A stretch of DNA of 64,000 nt from Chlorella sorokiniana (GCA_025917655.1 CP084611.1:1674001-1738000), one strand, 5' to 3'. Positions 1 to 11,053 are shown, counted from the stretch's first letter. Notes: generated by a model from the letters alone, not told the origin. Numbers and translations: made by a program.

Positions 1-762
1 CCCGCTCCATGGCCGCCTGGCGCAGGTTGAGGGCGACCCCACCCGGCAAGTACTCCAGCGAGACCGGGGTGCTGGGCGGGCGCCCAACAAGCTGCGCATC
101 ACAAACAACTTCCACGTGAGGGGGCTGTGCAAGGCTTGGCCGGGAGTCGCCGCGTGCCAGCCTGCAGTCGCCATGCTGCTTGTCGGGCCCAGCCCTCACT
201 TCACCCTGGCTCCTGCTGCGTATCCCCCCTTGCTCGCAGGTGGGCGACACGGTGACGGCGCTGCAGCGAGCGGTGCTGCAGCCGGGCGGGCGCGAGCTGA
301 TTGTGTACGGCACGCTGGGCGGCGCTGTGGGCGTGCTGTACCCCTTCACCTCCCGCGAGGACGCCGACTTCTTCCAGCACCTGGAGATGCACATGCGGCA
401 GGAGCACCCCCCTGCTGGGCAGGGACCACCTGGCGTACAGGTGGGTGTGTGGTGGGTGGGACTGGGTGTAGATCGCTCGATCTGCCCTGCCTGCAGCTGT
501 GACGCGCTGGGCTACCAAGAGGGAGGGTGCTACCCTGCAGCCCACGCGTGGAGTCAAGTGGTCCCCCTCCCTGCCCCCCCCGCCCCCACCCTCCTACTTC
601 AGGTCCGCCTACTTCCCCCTCAAGGACGTGGCCGACGGCGACCTGTGCGAGCAGTTCCCGCAGCTGCCCGCCGACAAGCAGCGCGCGGTGGCGGAGGAAC
701 TGGACCGCACGCCGGGAGAGGTGCTGAAGAAGCTGGAGGATATTCGCAACAAGCTGGTGTGA
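1..762 (+). CDS. SF3B3: Splicing factor 3B subunit 3 (SF3B3/Rse1), 3' end
   Basis: This is the last part of the large beta-propeller scaffold of the U2 snRNP SF3b complex, which holds SF3B1 at the branch site in the nucleus. Three exons are seen: up to 115, 240-440 and 603-762, with GT-AG introns. The joined protein reads NNFHVGDTVTALQ, then VLYPFTSREDADFFQHLEMH, then LLGRDHLAYRSAYFPLKD, DGDLCEQF and EELDRTPGEVLKKLEDIRNK. These match the conserved end of SF3B3, including the usual ELDRTP..V.KKLEDIR tail. The gene starts outside the window. The family assignment is from memory of the human and yeast proteins. Confidence 0.93.
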
Positions 763-990
763 CGGGCTGGGCGGGCGGATGAGCAAGCCGGCGGCACCGG
801 ACAGGCAGGAAGGTCGGCCTGCTGTTCTGACCGACAGGGCCAGCGCCTGGCTTCCTGGGCTTGCCTTGCGACTGGGCTTTCAGGCGGGCTGTGCAACAGC
901 CTGATACGCAGCAGTCAGCTGCTCACCGCCTGGGCTGCAGTTCGATACTTGTGGTTGGCCTATCAGCGGCAGGGGTGTTGTCTCGCCTAG

Positions 991-1563
991 TCATCCTCCT
1001 TTGCCGTCCAGCCTCTGCGCCGCTGCCATGTCGCTCGGGAAGGGGCTGTTCATCTGTTGCACCTGCGACGATGTCACATGAACGGTTCCTTGAGGACAAA
1101 AACCATCGGTGCATGCTTCAACAGTAATCCTATTACCCGAAGATGCTTGGCTGCGTGCGGGTCCAGGTTCGCCACCTCCAGCCTGTAAGCGCGCCACGAA
1201 TGACTGGCGAGGAGGTAGCGGATCTGTGTTGGCAGCTGACATCAGTGCCACCACAAGGGCGATGCCCACAAACAACAGGGGGCCTGCATTCTCGACGAGG
1301 CATTCCCACAGGCCCTCAATAGCGCCTGCAGCCATTGCCGCCAGGACCACGACTGCCAGCGCGCCAACCCCTCGAAGCGATCTGCCTACCATTCCATGCC
1401 CTTGACGATCTGCAGAGGGACATGGCAAAGGGCAACGCTTCAACAACGAAAAGCGCGTTATTGAAGGGTTGCGGCGCAGGCGCCGCAATTTCTTGAACCG
1501 TGCAGAGTTTGCCTGCATCGGCAAACTGGACGTTTTCAGAACCTGTCCAAGGCTCTCGTTCAC
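991..1563 (-). CDS. Possible small membrane protein
   Basis: A single open frame of up to 190 codons. A later ATG gives a better start, just before MVGRSLRGVGALAVVVLAAM. From there two hydrophobic stretches follow, around ALAVVVLAAMAAGAIEG and LLFVGIALVVALMSA, then a polar tail with PPRQSFVARL. It lies between the convergent ends of SF3B3 and the TMX-like gene. No family is recognised. The frame could be a chance product of high GC; the two membrane segments and the even composition are the only support. Confidence 0.35.
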   Translation of the reverse strand: MNESLGQVLKTSSLPMQANSARFKKLRRLRRNPSITRFSLLKRCPLPCPSADRQGHGMVGRSLRGVGALAVVVLAAMAAGAIEGLWECLVENAGPLLFVGIALVVALMSAANTDPLPPRQSFVARLQAGGGEPGPARSQASSGNRITVEACTDGFCPQGTVHVTSSQVQQMNSPFPSDMAAAQRLDGKGG

Positions 1564-1750
1564 CGGCAGCCTTTCGGGGAAAGAGAGCTGGTCTCGCCCA
1601 ATGCTTGCTTATAACCAGAGACTGATGGTTTTTGTTCATTTGAAAAACAAACGACCAACGGATCACACTCGAGCAGCCGTTTTACAAAAAGTGGTTGACG
1701 TGGCACCACTGATGCTTTAGGTGCAGGTCGTGGTGTCCTGGCTGGAGGGC

Positions 1751-2550
1751 TCATTCCCGCTTGGTCTTCTTCGTCAGGTTGACCGCCATGAGTGCCATGG
1801 CCAGCAAACACACACCGAGGACAGGGAGCAGGGCAATGGCCAGGGCCTTCAGGTCCTGCAGCTGGCGGAGACGGGAAGGGTGTGAGCCATGGTTCTGGCA
1901 GGCCTTTGTCAGCAGGATGCTTGCTGGGCCGCGCCGCCACTGCACCTGCGCCTGCAGGGCCGCCTTCACAGCCTCCAGCTTGTGCTGCGCATTCCTGGCC
2001 GCCCAATCAAAGGCGGAGGGGACCGGGGGCACCTCCAGCGCCTGCGTGGCGGCGTAGCCGCCGAGCACAAACGCGCGCAGCGCCTCCTTGTGGTCGCTCC
2101 CGGGCTAAGCTTGCCGTCGAAGCGGTACATCTGCAGCAACGGGGAGGCAGGCAAGAGCAGCTACGATTCCAGTTGCTGGTTTGCATCGGGCAGGACGGTG
2201 CCGGCGTCAAGTCCCATGCTGCCTGCCTTGCGGTCTCGGAACAGCAGGAGGGTCGGCAACGTGGTCACGCCAAAGCGCTGCGTCAGCCGGGGGCTGGAGT
2301 GCACATCCACGCTGGTCAGGAACAGCTGCTGCTGCAGGAGCTCCTTGCCCAGCTCCTCCCACGGCTGCGCCAGCTCCTTGCATGTCCTGGCGGTGCTGGA
2401 ACAGAAGCTCACAAACCACACGCCAGTCGTCTGCCCAGTGGCAGCCTGGGTGATGTGCTCAAATGATAAATCATCGAGTGTCCTCCGCCGCTGCGACAGC
2501 ACCACTGCTGGAAGAAGCAGGCAGGCCAGCAGAACGGCAGACGCTCGCAT
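1751..2550 (-). CDS. TMX-like thioredoxin-fold membrane protein of the ER
   Basis: Type I membrane protein with a signal peptide (MRASAVLLACLLLPAVVLS), a thioredoxin domain and one C-terminal membrane span (ALLPVLGVCLLAMALMAV). It ends in KKTKRE, a KxKxx-type ER retrieval signal. Two exons are seen, 2550-2227 and 2130-1751, joined FRDRK|MYRFDG by an intron with a GC donor. The thioredoxin core is clear: WFVSFCSSTARTCKELAQPW and FGVTTLPTLLLFRD with the cis-proline. Where PDIs carry CGHC this protein has ARTC, so the first active-site cysteine is missing. The frame shifts by one base at a CCC run near 2099-2101 (GGG on the coding strand), probably a sequence error. A start at 2574 is also open. 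It probably binds or chaperones substrates in the ER rather than oxidising them (inference). Confidence 0.78.
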
Positions 2551-2847
2551 CACAAAACCTGCAAGGAGTGCCAAACATGAATCAGCATGGCGTAGAGTTG
2601 CTTCTCTTGTCTGCCAACGCCAAGGCAGTGCTCCAAAACATGTCAGGAGTGATCGGAGCAGACCCCTTGCTCCATGCCTGCTCTAAGACGATTGATCCTT
2701 TGAACTGATATACCGAAACAGTGAGGAATGTATGGCGCACAGCTCTGTGCTCGCTTGCCACTTTGTGCTGCGCCTGTACGGCGCCTCGCTCATGTGCTCA
2801 ATGCTCTTTGAATTGCCCGCCGATCCACTGTGATTTTTATGACTTAA

Positions 2848-3867
2848 ATGACAGTTGGGAACGCATCCTACGCGATGCTGCGCGCCCTGGCACAGATGCT
2901 GGAGAAGTTTGAGGCGTTCTTGGCCCAAACAGAACAAGACAGCCGACAAGCTGCCAGTAAGGCGAGGCGAGAGCATATGTTGCGGGTTGCGAAAGCGTAT
3001 AACGAGGAACGAAGGAAACCAGCTGGAGAGAGAGACGAGCAGCGGCTGCGAAAGCTTAGAATCTTAGAATTGAAAAACTGCAGCTTTACATAGCTTTTTA
3101 CAAGGCAAGCCCCATCCGCCATTAGGAACAAGCAGGACAAGCGCAAACGCCCACTGCCAGTGCACCACCAAGGCCAGTTGACCGACGACACACTTTTGTA
3201 ATGTTTGCAGGACATGGATCAGCACCTTAGCAAGCTTGCTCAAGTGTTTTTGAACCAGGCAGAGTGCCCTCCACCGGGCAGCTGCAACTGCCCAGGCTAT
3301 GCGCGGCTTCGGAAGCGAGCGGCAGCATCCTCGACGGCACGAGCCGCTTACTTCCGTGACCTGCGTCGACAGGCATTGGCAGAGCTGGCTGCAAATGAGT
3401 CGGGGCAACCGACAGAGCTGGTAGTGCTGCCTCACCTCAGCCTCACGCTCACCGAGGACATGCTGCCGCCAGCCATTGACTTGTGTTCGAGCTGCCACAA
3501 GCTGCAGGACGAGGTTGGTACCCGCCACGGTTTGTTGAGTGGCTGGTGCATTCAATGTAGCGCTTGTCGTTCGCGCTGCACACCCTGATTGGAACACTTG
3601 TACATGGCCTCCAAACGCGCCAGCGTGCTCCATGTGATGCAGGTCGTCTATGCTGAGGATCTTATTCGAGGGGATGAGGTGGAGATGAGGGATGCCTACA
3701 TTCGCGCAGGCCTGCTGAGCAGCCAGGAGACCTTGCCTGAAACTGGACCTGAACAAGAAGTGCCACCTTCCCTTCCGCAACAGCAACTTGAGAAGAGCCA
3801 GCTCAACATGCATGTTGCGGAAGGCCGTGTCAGCCTCGCAGCGCAGCCTACGCGAGTTGGAAATTGA
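2848..3867 (+). CDS. Unrecognised cysteine-cluster protein, copy A
   Basis: Three exons are inferred: 2848-3104, 3211-3513 and 3643-3867. The first intron has a GC donor, the second a GT donor. Exon 1 encodes a basic, probably helical segment (MLEKFEAFLAQTEQD, KARREHMLRVAKAYNEERRK). Exon 2 has Cys groups CPPPGSCNCPGY and CSSCHKLQDE. Exon 3 is acidic (YAEDLIRGDEVEMRDAY). Splice sites and protein sense are shared with copy B at 8.7 kb. Copy A carries an extra eight bases near 3060 relative to copy B, so its frame is broken before the first splice site. The Cys pairs suggest a small metal-binding fold. I do not recognise the family; a gene carried by a mobile element is possible, but no transposase or terminal repeats are seen. 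Confidence 0.5.
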
Positions 3868-3880
3868 TGCTCATGTCAGC
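2870..3880. repeat. Direct repeat copy A (about 1 kb segmental duplication)
   Basis: About one kilobase closely matching 8681-9690 in the same orientation. Matching starts at ACGCGATGCTGCGCGCC in both copies and fades after the last exon. Introns are retained in both copies, so copying was at DNA level and not through RNA. Small differences include a short insertion in copy A near 3060. Confidence 0.9.
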
Positions 3881-3889
3881 CCAGCTTGC

Positions 3890-4640
3890 AGCGCTGACAG
3901 CCGCAACACCTCCTCCGAGCCCGCAGTTCTTATGCAACCAGGCGTCAGGCTACTGCCGTCCTTGCAGAGGCAGGCGCGACTTGCGCACCCATTGGTTGCC
4001 CCGCCTTCCGCACTTCTGGAACAATGTCACCACCCTGCGAGAGTCCCGCCTCAAATGGAATGCCCTCGCTTGTGGCATCCACCTGGCAGCGGCAGCAACA
4101 ACACCCGCAGCGGCCTGTGGTCGTCCTAGGCAACGCAGCTGACGTGTCAGTATCAGAACAGCATCGCAGGCAGACGGCATCAAGTTTGCAGCTGGCGCTC
4201 TGCAGCCCCTCTGCCCTAACAAGGCAGTAGCAGCAATCTTCGAGCGTTATTGCAACACGTGGCATCCTTCGCCGAGCAACCTGGGCACGCGCACTTGCAG
4301 CACTGTTTCTGTTCGTGCGTGGTGCCCACCTCTCTTCCAGCAGGTACGGCTGGCTGCTGTACCTGGCGATGACCCGGGTTGCTTGGCGGCAACCCCTTGC
4401 GCAAGTGCGCACGGGCTCGCACTTTGCGAGCCGAAGAGCAAGGACGGTTCGAACCATGGCAGCCAGCAGAGCGGCTGTGCCCGCACTGCCCGTCCGCAGC
4501 TTGGTGGGCCTGGCGGCATTGAACGGGCAGACGGCTGCTTTGACTGCCCCCTGTGCACAAATGCCCGACAGCAGCATGCTGTGCTCGTCGTTCGCTGGGC
4601 CAATACTTTCTATAATTTCGGCTGAACCCCGCCATACTTG
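3890..4640. other. Cys-rich open stretches downstream of copy A
   Basis: Plus-strand frames here carry clustered cysteines (CNQASGYCRPCRGRRDLRTH around 3920-3980 and GCFDCPLCTNARQQH around 4530-4580). They may be further exons of the cysteine-cluster gene that are absent from copy B. Splice sites were not resolved and no product can be named. Confidence 0.3.
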
Positions 4641-5483
4641 CACTGTTTACGGCTGAGCACTTCCGAATTCAAATATCTGAAGTCACTCCCCCTCACATGA
4701 CTCTTGACCCATGATCGCCCGTAAAGATTTTCTCTCACAAAGTTTCACGAGAGGCCGGGGCCAGTGTTGCCCGTCAATCTTGGGCAGGATGAGCTCTGCA
4801 TGTTGCAATTGCTGTATGTTACGGCACAGCTTTGACTGCTGTTAACTGCAGCAGCGAGCAGCGTCATGCAGCATCGCAGTACAGTAGTACGCAGCAGCGG
4901 CGGTTTGAAAGGCCGCTGCTGCTACTGGCCCGCTATTCTGTGCGGTCATACTCCGATCTGCTTCCCAGACAGCAAACCTTTTCTTCCCTTTTTTGTTCGC
5001 CGTCATGAAGTGTCTGCCATGTCTGTAGCATTGTACTGATTCCGTCGTGCGCCTCCGCCACATTGGAATATGGGCAAGGCACGACACTGTGCTGGACCGC
5101 CCCTACCGTGAGCAGCAGCAGATAACAAGGCAAAAGTATTATCAGTTACCAGCAACGGCAGGGGCAAGCGAACCAGCTTTGCATCGGGCAGCCATGGCAA
5201 TCTGCCCGCGGCTGCGGAGGAGCAATGACGGGAGCCCCGCAAGCGGAGGACTGCTGAGCAATTGTGTGGACAGAGTTTGGATCCACAGTTTCCTATGGTA
5301 CTTGAAGAGGAGAGCGAGAAGCGACAGAGGTGGTGGGGGTAGGACCATACATCATGCATGTTCACAATCCGATGCACACACATGAGGGTTTCAGGCACAG
5401 CAAAAAGCAGAGCAAGCAGGGTAAACAAAACACAGGATAACAAAAAAATGCTTTCCCCTGCACATCTCAGCTGAGTTTGCCTT
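4641..5483. other. Intergenic region, no gene seen
   Basis: Lower GC than its surroundings and no frame with protein-like composition on either strand. It presumably holds the 3' untranslated regions of the flanking genes. Confidence 0.5.
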
Positions 5484-6860
5484 TCAAGTGGTGCTGTCCT
5501 TGAGGCCGCTGGGCATCATTGAGCGCCACGGCCGTGGGCTCTGGGAAAATTTGGCGACAAATGTTCTGGTGAGCATTTAGCATGTATGTTTGGGAGTATC
5601 TGGCTTTGTGAATCCACCATCGGTTTGTGTACGTCCGTGAGAGCCAAATGGCGAGCCGATCATTCACTGCAGCAGCTCCACACTCACTGTTCACAACATG
5701 TCCAGCAGCGCAGCATTGCAACGCAGAAAGCTACTTGCAGCTTACTCACCTTCCTAACATCTTCTTGGCCCAATGCCATAAATGGGAGCTCGCCCACTAG
5801 TGGGCGAGCTCCTTGTCGGGGTGGCAGTACTGCCACCCCAACAAGCAGCCCTGCATGCAAGTCACGCTTATCAGCGGCAAGCTGTTGTCAGCTCAGTCAT
5901 ACCAAGCCTCGTTCATCCCAAGCATACCTATGTATGCATACAAGATGAATCGCTTGATGGACTTCTTCAGGTCTGTGTCATTCAGTGACACCAAGTCCTC
6001 TGCACCACCCACTTCATAGCTTTACTGAATAACCACACAAGCACAGAACCAGTGCTAGGTTCAGGACTTACCAGCAAAGATTCCATCTCCATTGGTTGTG
6101 AGATGTAAGAACAGAGGCTTCGGCAGCATCCATTCGCCCAACCAGGCCATCATCTCATCATTAGCCAGGATGCCCAGCACCAATCCCAATACTGCCTTGA
6201 AAAGCAGCACCCAGCTGGCACTGATGCACAGTGGCAATGTTATCAGAACTGACCCACTTGAGAACAGCGCCATTTTCATCATTGAAATGCACAGATCCTT
6301 GAAGTGCGGCCTGGGCAAAAAACATGACAACCCTGCAAACAAAAAGGAGTTCTGGTATCAGCAGTTGCGTAAACGAGTGCCAAAGCACACATGGTGTTGC
6401 ACTGGCAGATTCAAACAAAGTTTGGGAGTTTGGCAGCACTGCGCAAGTGCTGACCGGCAAGTCCACAGTAAAGGCAGTTTGCCACAAGGAAAAGTGGGTC
6501 AGTCCTGCTGGCTCGATGCGTTGCCCACGTTGCAATAAAGACGCCAGTCACCAGAACCACCAGCAGCTGCTGCGCAGGAGCGGTGCGGGCTGTATACCAG
6601 GCCGTGAAGAGAAATGGCGCCATGACGGAACCCATGGCCACCACAACAACAGGGAAATGAGTACCCTGGTCCTGGTTGGCCATGATGATGCCGAAAGCCT
6701 CGCCACACAGGAAGAAAATGATCAAGAAGAGGGTTCTAGGATGGCCAGTAAGCAGGTGGCGGAGTGAGAGTGATGCGGAGGCAGCTCCAGCTCCAGCGCT
6801 GGATGCACTTGGTGGCTCGATGGGCGATCCTGGCAGTGGTGGCCCCACTGCTGCCAGCAC
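5484..6860 (-). CDS. Multi-pass membrane protein of unknown family, five exons
   Basis: Exons 6860-6455, 6332-6072, 5999-5928, 5850-5750 and 5540-5484 join in phase to give about 298 residues. Donors include perfect GTAAGT and GTGAGT sites. After a Pro/Ala/Ser-rich N-terminus there are about six or seven hydrophobic segments, for example TLFLIIFFLCGEAFGIIMA, ATHRASRTDPLFLVANCLY, WVLLFKAVLGLVLGI and RFILYAYIGLLVGVAVLPP. A short polar loop (NDTDLKKSIKR) precedes the last span. No family is recognised. Exon 4 contains two adjacent perfect DNA palindromes, listed separately. The start at 6860 is the first ATG of the open frame; a further upstream exon cannot be excluded. Confidence 0.68.
5785..5845. 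repeat. Two abutting perfect palindromes inside a coding exon
   Basis: Bases 5785-5812 form a 28-base perfect palindrome centred on ACTAGT, with arms GGAGCTCGCCC/GGGCGAGCTCC. Bases 5818-5839 form a 22-base perfect palindrome centred on AGTACT, and with its flanks (5812-5845) it pairs over 34 bases with one mismatch. Both lie in exon 4 of the membrane protein gene. Confidence 0.9.
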
Positions 6861-8680
6861 ATCCCTGGAAGCTGCATATAATCATAGCAGGGATCCATAA
6901 GAAGTCAATTCAACAATCCTGGCAGTAGCAGGAGGACGAGGCCGGACCAAAGAAGAGGCGCGCAGAGTGCATGCTCTCTGTTTGGGCTGACATGCATCAG
7001 TGGAGGACAGCCCAGGAGAGCACCGTGCACTAGTGCAGAGGCAGGATAGTGCACCTTCTGCTGCTCCGGGCAGGACGCCTCGTGAATCCATAGCTGAATC
7101 TATGTGAGAGGCTCGAAGGGAGGGAGGGCCGTTTGGTACACCACATAGGTCAGTTTGGAAGGCAGGCTGAGTAGCAGCCACCAGGGTCCTTGTAAAGCGA
7201 TTGGCTTGCTTTGGTGCACGCAAAGCTGTGACACCACATGCATCCCAGTGTGTAACAGTAAATGGGAGATTCCAAGGTGTCAGTTTCCCCACCTGGGGTG
7301 AGCCACTAGCGGCACCGACGGTCGCCCCACCGCATGCAGTTCCAGCCGAGCCAGGCTTGGGCTGCCTTTATGCTGTACCACAACATGCATACAGGTCATG
7401 CTGTCCCACATGGAAGCCTACAGAGAGCGCCTCACACTTGAATTATGCAGGACGATGGCACATCGCATCGACTGATACTTGCTGCCAACCTCTGGGTCGT
7501 GCTTGCCATGAGATGTAGGCCCCTCCGCTTGAGGCTGCCCTGCTCGGCAGCTTAATCGTTCTCTTTGCGAGATCTTGGCCGAGAAGCGCCCGTGGCGCTT
7601 GTGCTGCTGCTGTCAGCCTGGCGGCAGACCTTGGGCTAGAAGCGCTCACGGCCTAGGCCAGGCAGCCCAGTTGGCATTTGTCTGGCATCAGTCTTTGATC
7701 AGTTTGCTTGAGCGCTGTCACTTCAGGATGCATCATGGACCTATCCTCCAAAGGCAGCCAGGCTGCACTCAGTGACTACCTGCAGCAGCAGGAACGCCCA
7801 CAATGAGGGGGTGCGGGCACAGAGCAGCAGCAGCACCTGACGGTAACCCAGACACCACGCTAGCTCAGCCTGATGCTGCTGGCAGCTGGCGGTGAGGAGG
7901 CGCTGCATGCGGCGACGAGGGCTCTTTCAACCTCGAAGGGGCAACACTAGCCGCGGGTCAGGCCCCGTTGCAACTCAATGGTTGCCACGGCATTGCCCTG
8001 GTTTCTGAATTGCGGCCTGTTTGCTGCCCCTGCATGCCGCTGAGTCCGAGGTCGGCGCTGTCAGGTGATTTTAAAATCTCGCTCTCATTTGCGCACAAGG
8101 CAGCGGGCGCCTCCACAGGCATGAAGCAGGGTTGTTCACACGAGTTTACCCCCTAGGGCCTGCATAGGGCGCAGACCCGCCTTTAAACATTCACAGGGCA
8201 TGCAAAGAACGTGCTCAGGCTGACTGGCAATCGCAAAGCAACCGTTCAAAGATGGCTGGACTGCCCATTTTGTCAGCGATTAGAACGCAGCAAGCTGCAA
8301 GCTGGACGTTCAAGCTCTCTCATCCTCATCTGCGCTGAAAGCAACCTGCTCAGCACCGAATCTACCAGCTGGAAAAATTGTTGGGGCTCGTCACCCGCAG
8401 CTGAATTCAGAGCATTCGAATGCTCTGTCTACGCAGGAGGTTGCAAAGTGGCGGGCTCTTTACAGTATGGCTGTTCCCAGGCCAATGGTCAGGCATTGCA
8501 ACCTTAGACATCATCGATGGAACAAGCTGAACTAGCACTTGCAGTTGTGGGTGCCTGCTGGGTTGATATTCTGAACCGCCGCCGCCGCTGGCGGTACAGG
8601 CGGTACTGTAGCCTATACAACCAGACGCATCGAGACGGTTTTGTTCATGATGGGAACACATCGTCAGTGAGGTTTAACCC
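6861..8680. other. Long region with no supported gene
   Basis: About 1.8 kb upstream of the membrane protein gene and ahead of repeat copy B. Frames on both strands are short and lack protein-like composition, conserved motifs or convincing splice sites. It should contain the promoter of the minus-strand membrane protein near 6.9 kb. Nothing else can be named. Confidence 0.45.
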
Positions 8681-9690
8681 ACGCGATGCTGCGCGCCCTG
8701 GCACAGATGCTGGAGAAGTTTGGGGCGTTCTTGGCCCAAACAGAACAAGATAGCAGACAAGCTGCCAGTAAGGCGAGGCGAGAGCATATGTTGCGGGTTG
8801 CGAAAGCGTATAACGAGGAACGAAGGAAACCAGCTGAGAGAGAGACGAGCAGCGGCTGCGAAAGCTTAGAATTGAAAAACTGCAGCTTTTCATAGCTTTT
8901 TACAAGGCAAGCGGCTGAGCCGGCATGCCCCTCTCGCCATTACCAACAAGCAGGACAAGCGCAAACGCCCACTGCCAGTGCACCATCAAGGCCAGTTGAC
9001 CGACACACTTTTGTAATGTTTGCAGGACATGGATCAGCACCTTAGCAAGCTTGCTCAAGTGTTTTTGAACCAGGCAGAGTGCCCTCCACCGGGCAGCTGC
9101 AACTGCCCAGGCTATGCGCGGCTTCGGAAGCGAGCGGCAGCATCCTCGACGGCACGAGCCGCTTACTTCCGTGACCTGCGTCGACAGGCATTGGCAGAGC
9201 TGGCTGCAAATAAATCGGGGCAACCGACAGAGCTGGTAGTGCTGCCTCACCTCAGCCTCACGCTCACCGAGGACATGCTGCCGCCAGCCATCGACTTGTG
9301 TTCGAGCTGCCACAAGCTGCAGGACGAGGTTAGTACCCGCCACGGTTTGTTGAGTGGCTGGTGCATTCAATGTAGCGCTTGTTGTTCGCGCTGCACACCC
9401 TGATTGGAACACTTGTACATGGCTTCCAATGCGCCAGTGTGCTCCTTGTGATGTAGGTCATCTATGCTGAGGATCTTATTCAAGCGGATGAGGTGGAGAT
9501 GAGGGATGCCTACATTCACGCAGGCCTGCTGAGCAGCCAGGAGACCTTGCCTGAAACTGGACCTGAACAAGAAGTGCCACCTTCCCTTCCGCAGCAGCAA
9601 CTCGAGACCAGGCAGCTCACCATGAATGTTGCGGAGGGCCGTGCAAGCCTTGCTGCGCAGCCTGCAGAGTTGGAAGTGTTTGATGCTTCT
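8681..9690. repeat. Direct repeat copy B (about 1 kb segmental duplication)
   Basis: Second copy of the block at 2870-3880, same orientation, starting 5.8 kb further on. It differs by scattered substitutions and small indels. Intron positions are kept (8907-9025 with a GC donor, and 9329-9456). Confidence 0.9.
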
Positions 9691-9699
9691 GTCACTTAA
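8686..9699 (+). CDS. Unrecognised cysteine-cluster protein, copy B
   Basis: Counterpart of copy A with exons 8686-8906, 9026-9328 and 9457-9699. The cysteine motifs CPPPGSCNCPGY and CSSCHKLQDE and the acidic third exon are kept. The C-terminus differs (ELEVFDASVT in place of TRVGN), because the match to copy A fades there. One base is missing relative to copy A near 8838, so exon 1 changes frame. The second acceptor is GTAG rather than GCAG but still usable. Exon splitting and codon sense are preserved, so the copy is recent or still selected. The function is unknown. Confidence 0.45.
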
Positions 9700-9953
9700 A
9701 CGCTGCTCCCAGTGGGATCATCCATGAACTATTCACATGAACAGCAAACCTGACCAGCGATTAGAAGCAGTGCACTGCACTCCTTGCGGCACAACGCAGG
9801 CGGCCACGTCGACGCGGCGCAAGACGGAGGGGCAGCCCGACGCCAGCGGGGCTTCCATGCTCGTGCAACGATTAAAATCACTCTACAAAAACAATCAGGA
9901 GCTCATGGCGCAGTCCGTGCTGCTCTTGTACGGCTCTCGGGCTTAAGCATCCA

Positions 9954-11053
9954 TTGCAAAGTTTAAAGCCGCCAAGAGACGAACAGAACGTTTGCAGAAT
10001 ATTGCATGACCGTCTCAACTCACTGCTGTTCATCTCAGCCTCTGCTGCCTACTCTTCGCTCCAGCAGACGGCGAAGGACTTGCGCTCGTGCCGTGATATT
10101 TTCTGGAAGTGGCCCACAGCAGCCATTCTTGCAACACCTGCCACCGCTGACCTTCAGGTGCGCAAGGGAGCTTGGCCGCCTCAACCCGCGTGTCGCCAGT
10201 TCCCCCAGCCTGCTTCACCCTGCAGCAACTGCCTCTGCTGCAGTTACCATGCGCGTCGGATAGATTCAGTTGAACTGGCAGACCTGCTGCAGCAGGTCGC
10301 CTGTTTTGCCCCAGGACAGTCCTTCCACACGGAAAGCGCTGGCTATTCTGTTGCGATAGAGCCACGCCGCCTGCAGGGCGCCCTGCAGCGCAGCCTGCTT
10401 TGCGTGGCAGCATACTCCAGCGAGCAGCATCTTCCACAGTGGCAACACTTGGCCAGCCGTGGCTTGGTCCCACAGCAGCCGCCACAGCATATGGAGCCGC
10501 TGCCCTGGCCGGTGCTGCCTGCACGGCGGCAGCAGCAGCGGCGGGTGCTGGTGGGCTTTGCGCGGGCCGTGGGGGATGCTGCGCTGGTTGCCACCGTGCA
10601 CGACGTGGCGGTCATGCCGGAGCTGCAACGCTTGGGGCTGGGGCGGCAGCTTCTGGCGCGCCTGTTGCGGCAGGTTGGGGCCACGGCATGGAGCAGCAGG
10701 GGAGTGGGCATGCCTGTGGTGCTGTCGCGCCGGCTAGGGTGTGCTGTGGGAGCTGCAGTTCCCCTTCTGCGCCCCCGCCCCGCAGCTGAGCACGCTTGGC
10801 ATCATAGACGTGGGCCTGCTGGCACCAGAAAGCAGCCAGGGCTTCTTCTCGGCCTGCAGGTTGGTGGTCGGTATGCGGTGCGCAGCACAACCCAGCTTCC
10901 ATGCCTGCCATCGCGCCAGTACCCGTGCCTTCCACACCCTGTCCCCACCCCAATCCCTGGCACAGCTTTGGACGGGACAGCGAGGGCAGCACCACGATGA
11001 CGCTGTCCCCCGGGGCATGCAGCTGCGCGCGGGGCTGCCCCTGGCGGGCATGA
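9954..11053 (+). CDS. GNAT-family N-acetyltransferase, probably plastid-targeted
   Basis: Acetyl-CoA-dependent transferase of the GNAT fold. The core reads VLVGFARAVGDAALVATVHD, then VAVMPELQRLGLGRQLLARL with the acetyl-CoA-binding QRLGLGRQL loop. Later exons give STLGIIDVGLLAPESSQGFF and CSFGRDSEGSTTMTL. The main exon ends at 10673, followed by 10787-10860 and 10966-11053, with GT-AG introns. The layout, with a DVELADLLQ-like segment before the domain, resembles plant plastid GNATs that acetylate protein N-termini or lysines (family knowledge). The N-terminal 80 or so residues and the true start are uncertain; a transit-peptide-like stretch occurs in another frame near 10.1-10.26 kb. A TGTAA motif lies at 11168-11172. 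Confidence 0.72.

Noticed and set aside
2870-9690. Transposon identity for the duplicated block
   Set aside because: Cysteine clusters recalled transposon-linked domains, but no transposase, reverse transcriptase, terminal inverted repeats or target duplications are visible.
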